Shown here: piece by piece, positions 30,242 through 39,734 of the stretch
Position numbering within the stretch: position 1 is the stretch's first letter
Layout of the letters: each line of letters opens with the position of its first letter
Assembly: GCF_002001175.1 (NCBI RefSeq)
Contig: NZ_MUNT01000004.1
Span: 56,438 to 120,437, forward strand
Length of the DNA stretch: 64,000 bases
Origin: Rhodanobacter sp. C03
GTDB taxonomy: Bacteria; Pseudomonadota; Gammaproteobacteria; Xanthomonadales; Rhodanobacteraceae
Direction of reading: 5' to 3'
The notes under the pieces: model-generated
Told to the model about the DNA's origin: nothing
What the model saw: only the letters and a program-made list of their open reading frames with translations
Databases searched by the model: none
Program-made: the position numbers and the translations under genes

Positions 30242-30424
30242 ATTCAAAGTTCGAGCTTTCCTTCGGTATGCACGCGATCGGGTCGCAGACAGGCCAGTGC
30301 AAGCGCACGGCGGATGCGTCCATGGCATCCGGATGTACAGGCACCGGCCTTGACCATACGCGCCAACATGTGAAGGCGGCGCACGCTAGGATGTGCACAC
30401 TGTTCCATTCACCGGAGTTGCTCC

Positions 30425-30889
30425 GTGCCATCGCTGCTGATTCGTGCCGCTGCGCCCGCCGATCTTCCCGAGCTGCTTGCCTGGAATGCCGCGATGGCCT
30501 GGGAGACCGAGCAGAAGCGGCTCGATCCCGCCGTGCTGGAGCGTGGCATTCGCGGTGTCTTCGAGCAGCAACGGCGGGGCTTCTATCTGATCGCCGAACA
30601 TGACGGCGCAGCCGTCGGCAGTCTGCTGGTGACCTACGAATGGAGCGACTGGCGCTGCGGCGATTTCTGGTGGATCCAGAGCGTCTACGTGACGCCTACA
30701 GCACGCCGCGGCGGCGTGTTCCGTGCGTTGTACGCCGAGGTCGAGCAGCGCGCCGCCGCTGCTGGCGCGGTTGGCTTGCGTCTGTACGTGGAGACCGAAA
30801 ACCAGCGTGCCCAGACGACCTATGCCGATCTGGGCATGCAGCGTTGCCATTACTTCATGTACGAGGCGCTGCTGCCGAGCCAGGCCTGA
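30425..30889 (+). CDS. GNAT-family N-acetyltransferase
   Basis: A 154-residue transferase. Motif A is WWIQSVYVTPTARRGGVFRA, with R-R-G-G forming the pyrophosphate loop, and motif B is LRLYVETENQRAQTTYADLG, followed by MQRCHYFMYE. The substrate is unknown. It starts with GTG at 30425, with ggag eight bases upstream, and is divergent from the cyclic-glucan synthase. A REP doublet begins seven bases after its stop. Confidence 0.9.
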   Translation: MPSLLIRAAAPADLPELLAWNAAMAWETEQKRLDPAVLERGIRGVFEQQRRGFYLIAEHDGAAVGSLLVTYEWSDWRCGDFWWIQSVYVTPTARRGGVFRALYAEVEQRAAAAGAVGLRLYVETENQRAQTTYADLGMQRCHYFMYEALLPSQA

Positions 30890-30896
30890 GGGTTTT

Positions 30897-30968
30897 GTAG
30901 GAGCGGCTTCAGCCGCGATGCTTTTCTGCATGCGCGGCCAAGAGCATCGCGGCTGAAGCCGCTCCTAC
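30897..30968. repeat. REP doublet after the GNAT gene
   Basis: Inverted units gtaggagcggcttcagccgc (from 30897) and gcggctgaagccgctcctac (30949-30968) enclose a short spacer, and six A residues follow. It lies between two convergent genes (GNAT and the GGDEF-EAL gene), a normal REP location. Confidence 0.92.
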
Positions 30969-31005
30969 AAAAAAGCCGTTCCCCTGACGAGGCCGCGCGC
31001 CGCGT

Positions 31006-33486
31006 TCAGCCGGTGGTGGCGAGCAATTTCTGGAACGCGGCCGCGGGCATCGGCGCACCGAACAGGAAGCCCTGCAGCTGCGAGCAGCCGGCCTGGCGCA
31101 GGAATTCGCCCTGCTCCGGCGTCTCCACGCCTTCGGCGATCACATCCTTGTTGAGACTGCGCGCCATCGCGATGATCGCGCTGGTGATGGTGGCGGTGTC
31201 GGGGTCGCTGGTGATGTCGCGCACGAACACGCGATCGATCTTCAGCGCGTCGATCGGGAAATGCTTCAGGTAGGACAGGCTGCAGTAACCGGTACCGAAA
31301 TCGTCCAGCGACAGTCTTACGCCGCGCTGCTGGATCCGCCGCAACAGGCCGGCGGTCGCCTCGCCACCGGACATCACCATGCGTTCGGTCAGTTCCAGTT
31401 CGAGCAGGTGGCCATCGAGTCCGCTTTCGCTCAACACATCGTCGAGCCAGGTATAGAAATCGGCATGCTGGAATTGCAGCGGCGAGACGTTCACCGAAAC
31501 CGGCATCGCATATCCCTGCTGCTGCCACAGGCGCGCCTGCTTGCAGGCCTGACGCAGTACCCAGGCACCGATCGGCAGGATCAGTCCGCTGTCCTCGGCG
31601 ACCGGGATGAACTGATCCGGCGGGTACAGTTCCTGTCCGTCCGCGTGCCAGCGCAGCAAGGCCTCGGCACCGACGACCTGACCGCCGAGGGCGTCTACCT
31701 TGGGCTGGTAGTGCAGGCTGAACTCATGCCGCGACAACGCCTGGCGCAACGCCGTTTCGATCCGCCTGCGCGCCTGCGCGCGCTCGTTCATCGACGCGGT
31801 GAAGAAACGGTAACCGTGCTGGCCCTGCGCCTTCGCCGCGACCAGCGCGATCTCCGCGTGCTGCAGCAGGCTTTCCGGTTCGTCTGCATCGTCCGGATAG
31901 ACGCTGATGCCGATGCTGACGCGCAACGCCAGTTCGGGCAGATCGGCGACGCGGGTCTGTTCGGCCTGGTTGATCAGGCGCTGGCAGAGCCCGGCGGCGG
32001 CGCCGACGCCGTCCAGATGCGGCAGTACCACCACGAACTCGTCGCCGCCGTAACGGCTCAGCAGCTCGTCGCCGGACAGACAACCCTGGATCTGCGCGGT
32101 GAGCGCACGCAACACGCGGTCGCCAGCGGCGTTTCCATGCAGTTCGTTGACCTGCTTGAAGTTGTCGATGTCGATATGCAGCAGTGCGGCGCGTTGCTGG
32201 CGGCGGTCCGCGCTGGCCAGCGCCTGCCCGATGTGAGTATGCAGCTGGCTGCGGTTGGGCAGCCCGGTAAGTGTGTCGTGCTGGGTCAGGTGGATCATCT
32301 TCAGCGCCAGCGCGCGGGTCTCGCTGACGTCGTGGAATACCAGCACGCCGCCGATCACGTTGCCGGCATGGTCGTGGATCGGCGCGGAGGAGTCCTCCAC
32401 CGGAGTGTCGAAACCATGCCGGTGCCGCAGCAGGGTCCTGCCGGCGAGATCGACGATGCTGTTGTGCTCGATCGCCGCGCGCAGCGGGTTGGCCACGGAC
32501 TGCGCGTGCTGCGCATCGAGCAACTGGAAGATCTCCTCGATCGGCCGGCCCTGCGCTTCGTCGCTGGCCCAGCCGGTCATCGCCTCGGCGATCGGGTTGA
32601 GCGAGGTGACGCGCAGCTGCACGTCGGTGGTGATCACCGCATCGCCGATCGAGCGCAGGGTCACCTCGGCCAGTTCGCGTTCGCGATGCAGCGCGTCCTC
32701 GAATGCCTTGCGCTGGCTGATGTCCTGGATCTGCACCACGAAATAGCGCGGGGCGTCATCGTCGCTGCGCACCAGCGACACGCTCAGCTGCACGTGCACC
32801 ACGCTGCCGTTCTTGTGCATGTAGCGCTTTTCCAGATGGCACGATTCGACGCGCTCCTCCAACATGCGTGCATGCAGCAGGTCGCTGTAGGCGAGGTCGT
32901 CCGGGTGCGTGATGTCGCGCGTGGTGAGTTGCAGCAATTCGTCCTCGCGGTAGCCGATCATCGTGCAGAACGCCGCGTTGATGCGCAGCCACATGCCCTC
33001 CGGTGCGACCAGGGCCATGCCGATCGCCGCATGCTGGAACGCGCCGAAGAAGCGTTGTTCGCTCTCGTGCAGTTGCAGTTCCAGGGTGCGCCGTTCGGTG
33101 ATGTCGATCAGCGCAGTGAATATGCCACGCACGTTGCCGGCGGCGTCGAAGTCCGGCTGGAAATTGCCGTGGGCATAGCGCCGTTCGTCGCCGTTGAACA
33201 ACTCACCCTCGTAGCTGGCCATGTGGCCGGCATAGGCCCGCTCCAGCGCGGCACTGGCCAGCTGATGGTTGCGCTTGCCGACCACGTCGATCAGGCGTCG
33301 GCCAAGCAGGCTCTGCGGATCCAGGCCGAGCCAGCTGCGATGGGTCTCGTTGGCATACAGAAAGCGCTGCTCGCCGTCGAGATAGGCCAGCAAGGCCGGA
33401 GCGCCGCGCAGGATTTGCGCGGGCCAGTCGGACCCGTGGAGAAGCGTAGGCAATACCTCGGCAGACTTGTGCGGCCGCATGGTCAT
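31006..33486 (-). CDS. PAS-PAS-PAS-GGDEF-EAL cyclic-di-GMP signalling protein
   Basis: An 826-residue soluble sensor and c-di-GMP enzyme. Three PAS domains span about residues 25-400, the second and third ending in typical PAC strands (e.g. [16 protein letters not shown]). The GGDEF domain has an intact active site [16 protein letters not shown] near residue 480. The EAL domain has AEALLRWH near 609, [43 protein letters not shown] and [13 protein letters not shown], so both active sites look complete. It could make or degrade c-di-GMP depending on the PAS input. No membrane segments are present. The start is 33486; ATG at 33480 is equally possible. Confidence 0.95.
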   Translation of the reverse strand: MTMRPHKSAEVLPTLLHGSDWPAQILRGAPALLAYLDGEQRFLYANETHRSWLGLDPQSLLGRRLIDVVGKRNHQLASAALERAYAGHMASYEGELFNGDERRYAHGNFQPDFDAAGNVRGIFTALIDITERRTLELQLHESEQRFFGAFQHAAIGMALVAPEGMWLRINAAFCTMIGYREDELLQLTTRDITHPDDLAYSDLLHARMLEERVESCHLEKRYMHKNGSVVHVQLSVSLVRSDDDAPRYFVVQIQDISQRKAFEDALHRERELAEVTLRSIGDAVITTDVQLRVTSLNPIAEAMTGWASDEAQGRPIEEIFQLLDAQHAQSVANPLRAAIEHNSIVDLAGRTLLRHRHGFDTPVEDSSAPIHDHAGNVIGGVLVFHDVSETRALALKMIHLTQHDTLTGLPNRSQLHTHIGQALASADRRQQRAALLHIDIDNFKQVNELHGNAAGDRVLRALTAQIQGCLSGDELLSRYGGDEFVVVLPHLDGVGAAAGLCQRLINQAEQTRVADLPELALRVSIGISVYPDDADEPESLLQHAEIALVAAKAQGQHGYRFFTASMNERAQARRRIETALRQALSRHEFSLHYQPKVDALGGQVVGAEALLRWHADGQELYPPDQFIPVAEDSGLILPIGAWVLRQACKQARLWQQQGYAMPVSVNVSPLQFQHADFYTWLDDVLSESGLDGHLLELELTERMVMSGGEATAGLLRRIQQRGVRLSLDDFGTGYCSLSYLKHFPIDALKIDRVFVRDITSDPDTATITSAIIAMARSLNKDVIAEGVETPEQGEFLRQAGCSQLQGFLFGAPMPAAAFQKLLATTG

Positions 33487-33581
33487 TCCGTCAGCTGGAG
33501 CGCGCCCCCTGTCGGCGCCGTAACATCATGCGCCGAGTTTCCGTCGCGGCACAAATGCCGCGAGCCAAAACCATCACGAAA

Positions 33582-34724
33582 TCAATGCAGGGCGGCCGCC
33601 GGCGCGCCGAGCCGGCCGTGTTCATCCAGCACGATCCGGCCCAGTGCATGCAGTTCGGGAGCGATGCCGTAACGGTCGGCCAGCTGTGCCAGCAACGGCC
33701 CCAGCGCCTGCGGCTGCAGCGGATAGGCATGCGCCAACGCGCGCGCGCTGCCGCCTGCGCCGCGCTGGGCCACGCTGATCGCGACCACGCCGAGAGCGGG
33801 GGCTTCGTGCCCGAACAGCATCGGCGGGTCGTAGCCAGGCTCGACCGCGGCCAGGGTTTCCAGCAGATAACCCGCCTCGGCCTCGGCTTGCTGTCCGGCG
33901 ACCGGCTGCAGCCGCAACGGCAACTGATGCGCGCCGAGCAGTGCCGCGTACTGGCGCAACTCGAACACGACGCCGGCCAACTCATGCGCGCGTTGCGCGG
34001 GCTCGCCGCTCTGGGCAGCCAGCCATTGCGCCGGCGACTGCGCTTCCACCCTGCCGTCGAGATAGTGCAAGGCGAGGCCACGGGCGCTGAGCGTGGACTC
34101 GCTGCGCCAGGGCGTCAGCAGCGCGGCCTCCAGCAGGGTCCACAACGAAGCCAGGTTGACGTGCTCGTACTGCACGCAGGTCAGCGCGAGCAGGTCGTTG
34201 CGGCTGAGGTAACGCACGTGCTCCAGCCGGATACCGAGTGTGCGCATCAGCCAGTCGGCGGTGCGTGGACCGGCTTCGCCGCGACCGACCAGCTGGATTT
34301 CCAGCTGCTCGGACAGTGTCTCGGCCAATTCTGCCGGCGCCAGCAGGCTCAGCGGCAACAAGCGCATCGGGCCATCGGCGAACATCGGCGAGGGTTCCAG
34401 TGGCTGTGCCGGCATGTGGCCGTCGTGGCTGCCGAACGCGACCACGTTGTCCAGCTGGCCGCGCGGCACGCGCCGGGCCAGTTCATCCAGCGTCGCCCAT
34501 ACCGGGAAACCGGGCCGCAGCAACTCGACCTGATCGAACAGTGCGCCGGCCAGCGCCAGTCGCGCCGCATCGACCTGTGGCACCAGTGCATGCAGGTCGG
34601 CGGCAATCAGCTCGACCAGCTCGGCGGCCTCGTCGCGACTCAAGGTCATGCGCGCTGGCGCTTCGCCGGCAACCGGTTCCAGCGCCAGCACCACAGGCAG
34701 GGCGAGCAGCGTTTGCACTTCCAC
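33582..34724 (-). CDS. Conserved-looking hypothetical protein of unknown function
   Basis: About 380 residues, family not recognised. It has Leu/Ala-rich helical repeats and some definite-looking motifs: FGSHDGHMPAQPLEPSPMF, LPLSLLAPAELAETLSEQLE, RTADWLMRTLGIRLEHVRYL, NLASLWTLLEAALLTPW. There is no signal peptide or membrane segment. The open frame reaches 35204, deep inside the thiolase gene on the other strand, so the true start must be nearer. I propose GTG at 34724 (ggaa upstream); in-frame N-terminal sequence DRIDFLCRSELLPVEVQTL also looks protein-like, so a start at 34769 (CTG) or 34841 (ATG) cannot be excluded. Divergent from the thiolase. Confidence 0.7.
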   Translation of the reverse strand: MEVQTLLALPVVLALEPVAGEAPARMTLSRDEAAELVELIAADLHALVPQVDAARLALAGALFDQVELLRPGFPVWATLDELARRVPRGQLDNVVAFGSHDGHMPAQPLEPSPMFADGPMRLLPLSLLAPAELAETLSEQLEIQLVGRGEAGPRTADWLMRTLGIRLEHVRYLSRNDLLALTCVQYEHVNLASLWTLLEAALLTPWRSESTLSARGLALHYLDGRVEAQSPAQWLAAQSGEPAQRAHELAGVVFELRQYAALLGAHQLPLRLQPVAGQQAEAEAGYLLETLAAVEPGYDPPMLFGHEAPALGVVAISVAQRGAGGSARALAHAYPLQPQALGPLLAQLADRYGIAPELHALGRIVLDEHGRLGAPAAALH

Positions 34725-34839
34725 AGGCAGCAGTTCCGAACGGCAAAGAAAATCAATTCTATCATTCAGCGTTTTGGGCTTCCGCCGCACGGCATGGCGG
34801 GTTAGCCTTGAACGACTTGAGTTCCGGATTGGTTTGGGC

Positions 34840-36126
34840 ATGGACAACACGCAAAGGCGCGTCGGGGTGATCGGCGGCGTACGCATCCCGTTCTGCCGCA
34901 ACAACACCGCGTATGCCGACGTCGGCAATTTCGGCATGTCGGTGAAGGTGCTCGGCGCGCTGGTCGAACGGTTCGGATTGCATGGCGTGGAGCTGGGTGA
35001 AGTGGCGATGGGTGCGGTGATCAAGCACTCGTCGGACTGGAACCTGGCACGCGAGGCGCTGCTCAGTTCCGGGCTGGCGCCGACCACACCCGGCATCACC
35101 ACCGCGCGCGCCTGCGGTACCTCGCTGGACAACGCGATCATCATCGCCAACAAGATTGCCGCCGGACAGATCACGGCAGGTATCGCCGGCGGCTCGGATA
35201 CCACCAGCGACGTGCCGATCGTCTACGGCACGCGGTTGCGCAAGCGGTTGCTGGCGATGAACCGGGCGAAGACGCCGCTGGACAAGTTGAAAGTGGCGCT
35301 GCACAGGTTCTCCTTGCGCGAACTGAAACCTTCGTTCCCCGGCGTGGCCGAACCGCGCACCGGCAAGTCGATGGGCGACCACTGCGAGCAGATGGCGAAG
35401 GAATGGCAGATTCCGCGCGAGGCGCAGGATCAGCTGGCGCTGGACAGCCATCACAAGCTGGCCGCCGCGTACGCCGACGGCTTCTTCGACGAGCTGCTGG
35501 TGCCGTTCCGTGGCCTCAAGCGCGACGGCTTCCTGCGTCCGGATTCGACCATGGAGAAGCTGGCCACGTTGAAGCCGGCATTCGATAAAACGTCGGGCCG
35601 TGGCACGCTCACCGCGGGCAATTCCACCGGCTTGTCCGATGGTGCGGCTGCCGTGCTGCTGGCCAGCGACGAGTGGGCCGCCCAGCGCGGTTTGAAAATC
35701 CAGGCGTATCTGCGCGATGCCGAAGTCGCCGCGGTGGATTTCGTGCACGGCGAAGGCCTGCTGATGGCACCGACCATCGCGGTGCCGCGCATGCTCGCGC
35801 GCCAGGGCCTGACCCTGCAGGACTTCGACTACTACGAGATCCACGAAGCGTTCGCTGCGCAGGTGTTGTGCACGCTGCGCGCATGGGAGAGTGCCGAGTA
35901 CTGCAAGAACCGGCTTGGCCTCGATGCGCCGCTGGGTGCGATCGATCCAGCCAGGCTCAACGTGCATGGCTCCAGTCTGGCGGTGGGTCATCCGTTTGCC
36001 GCCACCGGCGCACGGATCGTCGCCACGCTGGCGAAGATGCTGGAACAGAAAGGCTCCGGCCGCGGCCTGATCTCGATCTGCACCGCCGGCGGCATGGGCG
36101 TCACTGCGATCCTCGAACGGCCGTGA
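34840..36126 (+). CDS. Acetyl-CoA C-acyltransferase (thiolase, FadI-like)
   Basis: A 428-residue thiolase that cleaves 3-ketoacyl-CoA, or condenses two acyl-CoA units. The acylated Cys is in TTARACGTSLDNAI; further marks are AGGSDTTSDVPIVYGTRLRK, MGDHCEQMAKEW, GTLTAGNSTGLSDGAAAVLL, EIHEAFAAQVL, the catalytic His in NVHGSSLAVGHPFAATGAR, and the second Cys in ICTAGGMGV. The length and the lid insert fit the FadI/YqeF group rather than short AtoB thiolases. No fadJ partner is adjacent. It starts at 34840 (MDNTQRRVGVIGGVRIPF). Confidence 0.9.
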   Translation: MDNTQRRVGVIGGVRIPFCRNNTAYADVGNFGMSVKVLGALVERFGLHGVELGEVAMGAVIKHSSDWNLAREALLSSGLAPTTPGITTARACGTSLDNAIIIANKIAAGQITAGIAGGSDTTSDVPIVYGTRLRKRLLAMNRAKTPLDKLKVALHRFSLRELKPSFPGVAEPRTGKSMGDHCEQMAKEWQIPREAQDQLALDSHHKLAAAYADGFFDELLVPFRGLKRDGFLRPDSTMEKLATLKPAFDKTSGRGTLTAGNSTGLSDGAAAVLLASDEWAAQRGLKIQAYLRDAEVAAVDFVHGEGLLMAPTIAVPRMLARQGLTLQDFDYYEIHEAFAAQVLCTLRAWESAEYCKNRLGLDAPLGAIDPARLNVHGSSLAVGHPFAATGARIVATLAKMLEQKGSGRGLISICTAGGMGVTAILERP

Positions 36127-36169
36127 GCATGACCCCTGCGGGAGTCGCCTCACCCGGAAGCATCGGTTC

Positions 36170-36712
36170 ATGCCGCGCCTGCGCACCACCAGCGGCCTGA
36201 GCCTGCTGGCGCTGGCGGTTGGCGTGGCTGGCACCGTGTGGATCAGCAGCCTGACCGCCGGCTGGCGCGGGCCGGCTGCACGCGTGGCCATCGTCCACCA
36301 CGCAGCGTCGATACGGCATGCCCTGCCCTCACGCCGGCATGTTCCGGTCCGCGGGGCGCAAATGCATCGCGTCGATACCCAGCGTCTTGTCGGCGAGGCG
36401 CAAGCCATGCCGCTCACCGAGCCGCCGGAACTGGTGCCGTTGGCGATGCCCGGCGACACCTCGCAGTCATGGGATGAGCTGCGAGGTCATCTCGACGGCC
36501 GCGTGCTGGTGCATGTCGAGATCGACGGCGGCGGTCGCGTCAAGGTGGCCAGCGTCGCCGAATCCAGCGGTGACCCGGTGCTCGACACGCACGCGTTGCG
36601 CAGCGTGCACGGCTGGCGTTTCGCGGTGCCGGCGGATCACCCCGACGGCATCGGCGGCGATCTGTCGATGCGCTTCTCCGCGCAAGGTGAGCGCATCGCA
36701 CAGTTGCCGTAG
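36170..36712 (+). CDS. TonB C-terminal-domain protein
   Basis: A 180-residue protein. An N-terminal membrane anchor (LSLLALAVGVAGTVWISSL) is followed by a basic, Pro/His-containing linker, then a TonB-like C-terminal domain with RVLVHVEIDGGGRVKVASVA, SSGDPVLDTHALRSVHGWRF and a final amphipathic strand. The domain is shared by TonB energy transducers, but the linker here is short and ExbB/ExbD are not nearby, so it may be an envelope protein using the fold for protein binding. It follows the thiolase by 43 bp on the same strand. Confidence 0.82.
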   Translation: MPRLRTTSGLSLLALAVGVAGTVWISSLTAGWRGPAARVAIVHHAASIRHALPSRRHVPVRGAQMHRVDTQRLVGEAQAMPLTEPPELVPLAMPGDTSQSWDELRGHLDGRVLVHVEIDGGGRVKVASVAESSGDPVLDTHALRSVHGWRFAVPADHPDGIGGDLSMRFSAQGERIAQLP

Positions 36713-36715
36713 GCG

Positions 36716-38611
36716 TCAGAGAATGCCCTTCACCCCGGCCCCGAACGCGGTGATCAGCCGGGTGATGACCAGTTTCGGTGACACCGCCACGTCGGGGAAA
36801 TCGCCGACCGGCTGGTAGCAGGCGTAGAAGCCGGGATCATTCGCGCGCATCGGCTGGCAGCCGGGATTGAGGTCGTAGCTGGTGGCGTAGCGGAATGGCC
36901 ACAGGTCGAACAGCGGCAGGCTTTCGGAGATGCTGCCGATGGCCTGATTGATGTCGCTGAGCACAGGTACCGTAGCTTGCCGCGGCGCGATCACCCAGGC
37001 GTTTTGCGGCTCGGTGCTGCGCAGGATGCTCTGGCGCAACAGGTCGGCGAAGCGGTGGTCGTAGACAATCGCGCCGGCCTCGGTGTTGTAGTGGTCCGAA
37101 CGCGGATCGAAGTTGTGTGAGCCGACCATCGCGAAGTCGTCATCGATCACGATCGATTTCGCATGCAGGCCGAAGCGGCGCCCTTCGCTGAGCAGCGGGG
37201 CCGGCCGGTTGTTGCTGCCGTGACTGCCGAGCAGATGAAAGCGCTCGCGCCTGGCACTGGCCGGGCTGGCGGTTTCCGGCGGCAGGGTCAAGCCGTCACT
37301 ACCGAGGTTGGCCAGGTCGTAGTCCACTGCCGCGCCCGGCGCGTGCGGCTTCAATTCGTGGATCTCGAAGCCGAACGTTTCCAGGTAACGCTTGCGATGC
37401 TTGTACGACAGCGCATACACCGCGAACGCGTCGGTCGAGGCGAGCGAATTGGTCGAGACGATCACCCGCGGCGGCTCACTGTTGCGATGCAGCCGCTTGA
37501 AGATGCGCTGCGCCCGCCGGCTCATCACCAGGTAGGGCGTCTGCAGCAATACTTCGCGTTTGGCGTCGCCGACCATCTCCATGATGTGGCGGGTGAAGTT
37601 CTGTGCGCGCTTCTTGTCCGGCTTGTCGGTTTTCGCCGGCAGATCGCTGAAGTATTCGACCTTGCCGACCCGCAGGCTCGGCTCGACCAGCCACGCCTGC
37701 AGCCACGCGGCATCCTCCGCCACCTGTTGCAGCTGGGCAACCCGCCGCGGCTGGCGGTAATGCGGTGGCGGCCACGTGGGCGCGGCGCTGTCGGCGAGCA
37801 TGCGTCGGTTGACGTCGCGCAGATGGGTCAGCGGCACCGCGCGCTTGTGCTGCCAGAACAGCTCGAAGCTGGCGGCCATCTGCTGCGCGGCGGGGCCGCC
37901 GACCATCACGTCGCGGTCGATATAGTCGAAGCTGTCGTCCCAGTTGAAGTAGCGGTCCTCGTAATTGCGTCCGCCGGTGATGCCGATGCTGTCGTCCACC
38001 AGCAGCAGCTTGTTGTGCATGCGCTGGTTGAAGTGCATGAAGCAGCACAGCAGGCCGGCGGCGAATTCCACCGGCTCGATGCGTGCCTTGTGGAAGGTCG
38101 GGTTGTACAGCCGTACCTGCAGGTTCGGGCTGACCCGCGCCAGCCGGTCGAGCAGATCCGGGTCGTTGAACGAGAACAGCTGGTCGGCCAGGATGCGCAC
38201 CTGCACACCACGTCGGGCCGCCTGCACCAGTTCGTCCAGCACCAGTTGGCCGGTGTCGTCCTGATCCCAGATATAAGTCTGCACGTCGATCGAGTGCTGC
38301 GCGGCGCGAATCAGGTTGATGCGTGCGGCCAGCGCCGGTTCGCTGTCGTCGAGCAGGGTCACCACATGCACCGGTTGCGCCGGGGTGGATGCGGCGAGTG
38401 CCTGGGTTGCCGCATCCAGCAGCGGCGAAGCTACCGCGCAATGATCGGCGCGCGTGCAGCTCGTGCTCTGATCGGTGGTGGCCGCGACCACCGCGTCGGC
38501 GCGCCGGATCTGCGCCCGCGACAGCGTGCAGCCTTGCAGCAGCAGGACTGCGGCGAGCAGGCTGAACAGGGCGATTCGATCGATTCGGGCGGTCCGGTAC
38601 GGCTGAGACAT
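36716..38611 (-). CDS. Phospholipase D / cardiolipin synthase-like lipoprotein (ClsC/YmdC-like)
   Basis: A 631-residue protein with a lipoprotein signal: basic N-terminus, hydrophobic core, and lipobox LLQGC with Cys at about residue 28. Two HKD motifs make the PLD active site: HNKLLLVDDSIGITGGRNYE near residue 198 and HAKSIVIDDDFAMVGSHNFD near 482. The layout matches the E. coli ClsC (YmdC) group of cardiolipin synthases, which use phosphatidylethanolamine as co-substrate, as I recall. I placed the start at 38611 (MSQPYRTARIDRI), giving a clean signal. It is the last gene of a minus-strand run after yceI. Confidence 0.9.
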   Translation of the reverse strand: MSQPYRTARIDRIALFSLLAAVLLLQGCTLSRAQIRRADAVVAATTDQSTSCTRADHCAVASPLLDAATQALAASTPAQPVHVVTLLDDSEPALAARINLIRAAQHSIDVQTYIWDQDDTGQLVLDELVQAARRGVQVRILADQLFSFNDPDLLDRLARVSPNLQVRLYNPTFHKARIEPVEFAAGLLCCFMHFNQRMHNKLLLVDDSIGITGGRNYEDRYFNWDDSFDYIDRDVMVGGPAAQQMAASFELFWQHKRAVPLTHLRDVNRRMLADSAAPTWPPPHYRQPRRVAQLQQVAEDAAWLQAWLVEPSLRVGKVEYFSDLPAKTDKPDKKRAQNFTRHIMEMVGDAKREVLLQTPYLVMSRRAQRIFKRLHRNSEPPRVIVSTNSLASTDAFAVYALSYKHRKRYLETFGFEIHELKPHAPGAAVDYDLANLGSDGLTLPPETASPASARRERFHLLGSHGSNNRPAPLLSEGRRFGLHAKSIVIDDDFAMVGSHNFDPRSDHYNTEAGAIVYDHRFADLLRQSILRSTEPQNAWVIAPRQATVPVLSDINQAIGSISESLPLFDLWPFRYATSYDLNPGCQPMRANDPGFYACYQPVGDFPDVAVSPKLVITRLITAFGAGVKGIL

Positions 38612-38634
38612 GCGCCCATGATACGGGGACCGGT

Positions 38635-39201
38635 TCACTCCGTTGCGGAGTTGAGCGTGATCCACAGACCCAGCTGTACCTGGTCGGAAAGCGCGGTGCG
38701 ATGGCCGTTCATGCCGAACTCGCTGCGCGCCAGCGTGCCATGCGCCTCGATCACGCAATCTCCGGCAGCGATTGCGCCGCAGGCAGAGGGCATCAGTTCG
38801 AAGCGGATCGGCCGGGTTACCCCGCGCAGACTGAGCTGGCCGTCCAGGACACCGCCATGGCTCAGCACCGACAGCGCGAGCGGAACGGATACGAAATGGA
38901 TGGTCGGATATTGCGCGGCATCGAAGAACTCCGGCGCCAGCATCCAGCGGCGGAAGCGCGCGGAATCCATCACGGCACTGTTCACGGCGATGCGCGCGTC
39001 GACGGTCGCCAGTCCGTGCGGATCAACCCGTACCTGACCGGCGATCTGCATGAAGCGGCCGTCGATCGTGTGCAACCACAGCAGGCGTACGGCGAAAACC
39101 GCGTAGGAACGGTCGGTGGCGATACGGTAGTCGGTGGATCGTGCGACCGGTGCGGCGAGTGCCAGACCGGCCAGCAGGCAGACGGTGAACCATCGCCTCA
39201 C
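38635..39201 (-). CDS. YceI-family periplasmic protein
   Basis: A 188-residue secreted protein. The signal peptide RRWFTVCLLAGLALAAPVA leads into the lipocalin-like YceI barrel: YRIATDRSYAVFAVRLLWLH, FMQIAGQVRVD, MDSARFRRWMLAPEFFDAAQ, PTIHFVS, and GQLSLRGVTRPIRFEL. Family members bind polyisoprenoids or amphipathic lipids in the periplasm. It begins with GTG at 39201, overlapping the sixA stop as GTGA, and lies 23 bp before the phospholipase D gene, so the three are probably one transcript. Confidence 0.92.
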   Translation of the reverse strand: MRRWFTVCLLAGLALAAPVARSTDYRIATDRSYAVFAVRLLWLHTIDGRFMQIAGQVRVDPHGLATVDARIAVNSAVMDSARFRRWMLAPEFFDAAQYPTIHFVSVPLALSVLSHGGVLDGQLSLRGVTRPIRFELMPSACGAIAAGDCVIEAHGTLARSEFGMNGHRTALSDQVQLGLWITLNSATE

Positions 39202-39671
39202 GGCGACCAGAACGCATCCAGTCGGGCATTGCCGGGTTCCAGTGCGCCATCCAGGTGCAGCACGGCCAGCGCACCGGGCGGCATGCCGCGGAATTCGTCG
39301 GAGCGGCCCTCGACCAGCAGCGCGACCAGGCGCTCGATGCCGGGATTGTGACCGACCAGCATCAAGGTACCGCTGTCGCCATGCTGGTCGAGCAGTGCCA
39401 GCAGCTCGCCCGGTGAGGCATCGTAGATTTCCGTCGCCAGCTGTGGTGCCGGCGCACCCGTCATTTCAGCCAGCGCGAAGCGCGCGGTTTCATCGGCGCG
39501 CCGGGCTGGCGAACTCAGCACACGCTCGGGCCGTACACCGTGCGCGGCCAGCCAGCGACCGGCCGCCTGCGCCTCCTGCTTGCCGTGTGCGCTCAGTGGA
39601 CGTTGCTGGTCATCACCGGAGGTTTCTATCGGCACGGCTTCGGCGTGTCGCAACAGGATCAGTTCGTGCAT
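39198..39671 (-). CDS. sixA: SixA-type histidine phosphatase
   Basis: A 157-residue phosphoglycerate-mutase-like (histidine) phosphatase. The catalytic motif is LILLRHAEAVP near the N-terminus, with VLSSPARRADETA and LVGHNPGIERL supplying the other arginine and histidine. The single short domain is that of SixA, which dephosphorylates histidine phosphotransfer domains (ArcB, or PTS-Ntr NPr in E. coli). ATG at 39671 gives the canonical start; the open frame extends 17 codons further. It overlaps yceI by four bases. Confidence 0.9.
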   Translation of the reverse strand: MHELILLRHAEAVPIETSGDDQQRPLSAHGKQEAQAAGRWLAAHGVRPERVLSSPARRADETARFALAEMTGAPAPQLATEIYDASPGELLALLDQHGDSGTLMLVGHNPGIERLVALLVEGRSDEFRGMPPGALAVLHLDGALEPGNARLDAFWSP

Positions 39672-39734
39672 GGAAGACTCCGGTGGGGTGTGGTCGCGCA
39701 AGGTGCGCGTGGACTGCATCAAGAGGGATCCCTT

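Noticed and set aside
31261..33672. 803-codon plus-strand open frame
   Set aside because: Antisense to the PAS-GGDEF-EAL gene, whose motifs are intact; the plus-strand product has no coherent motifs.
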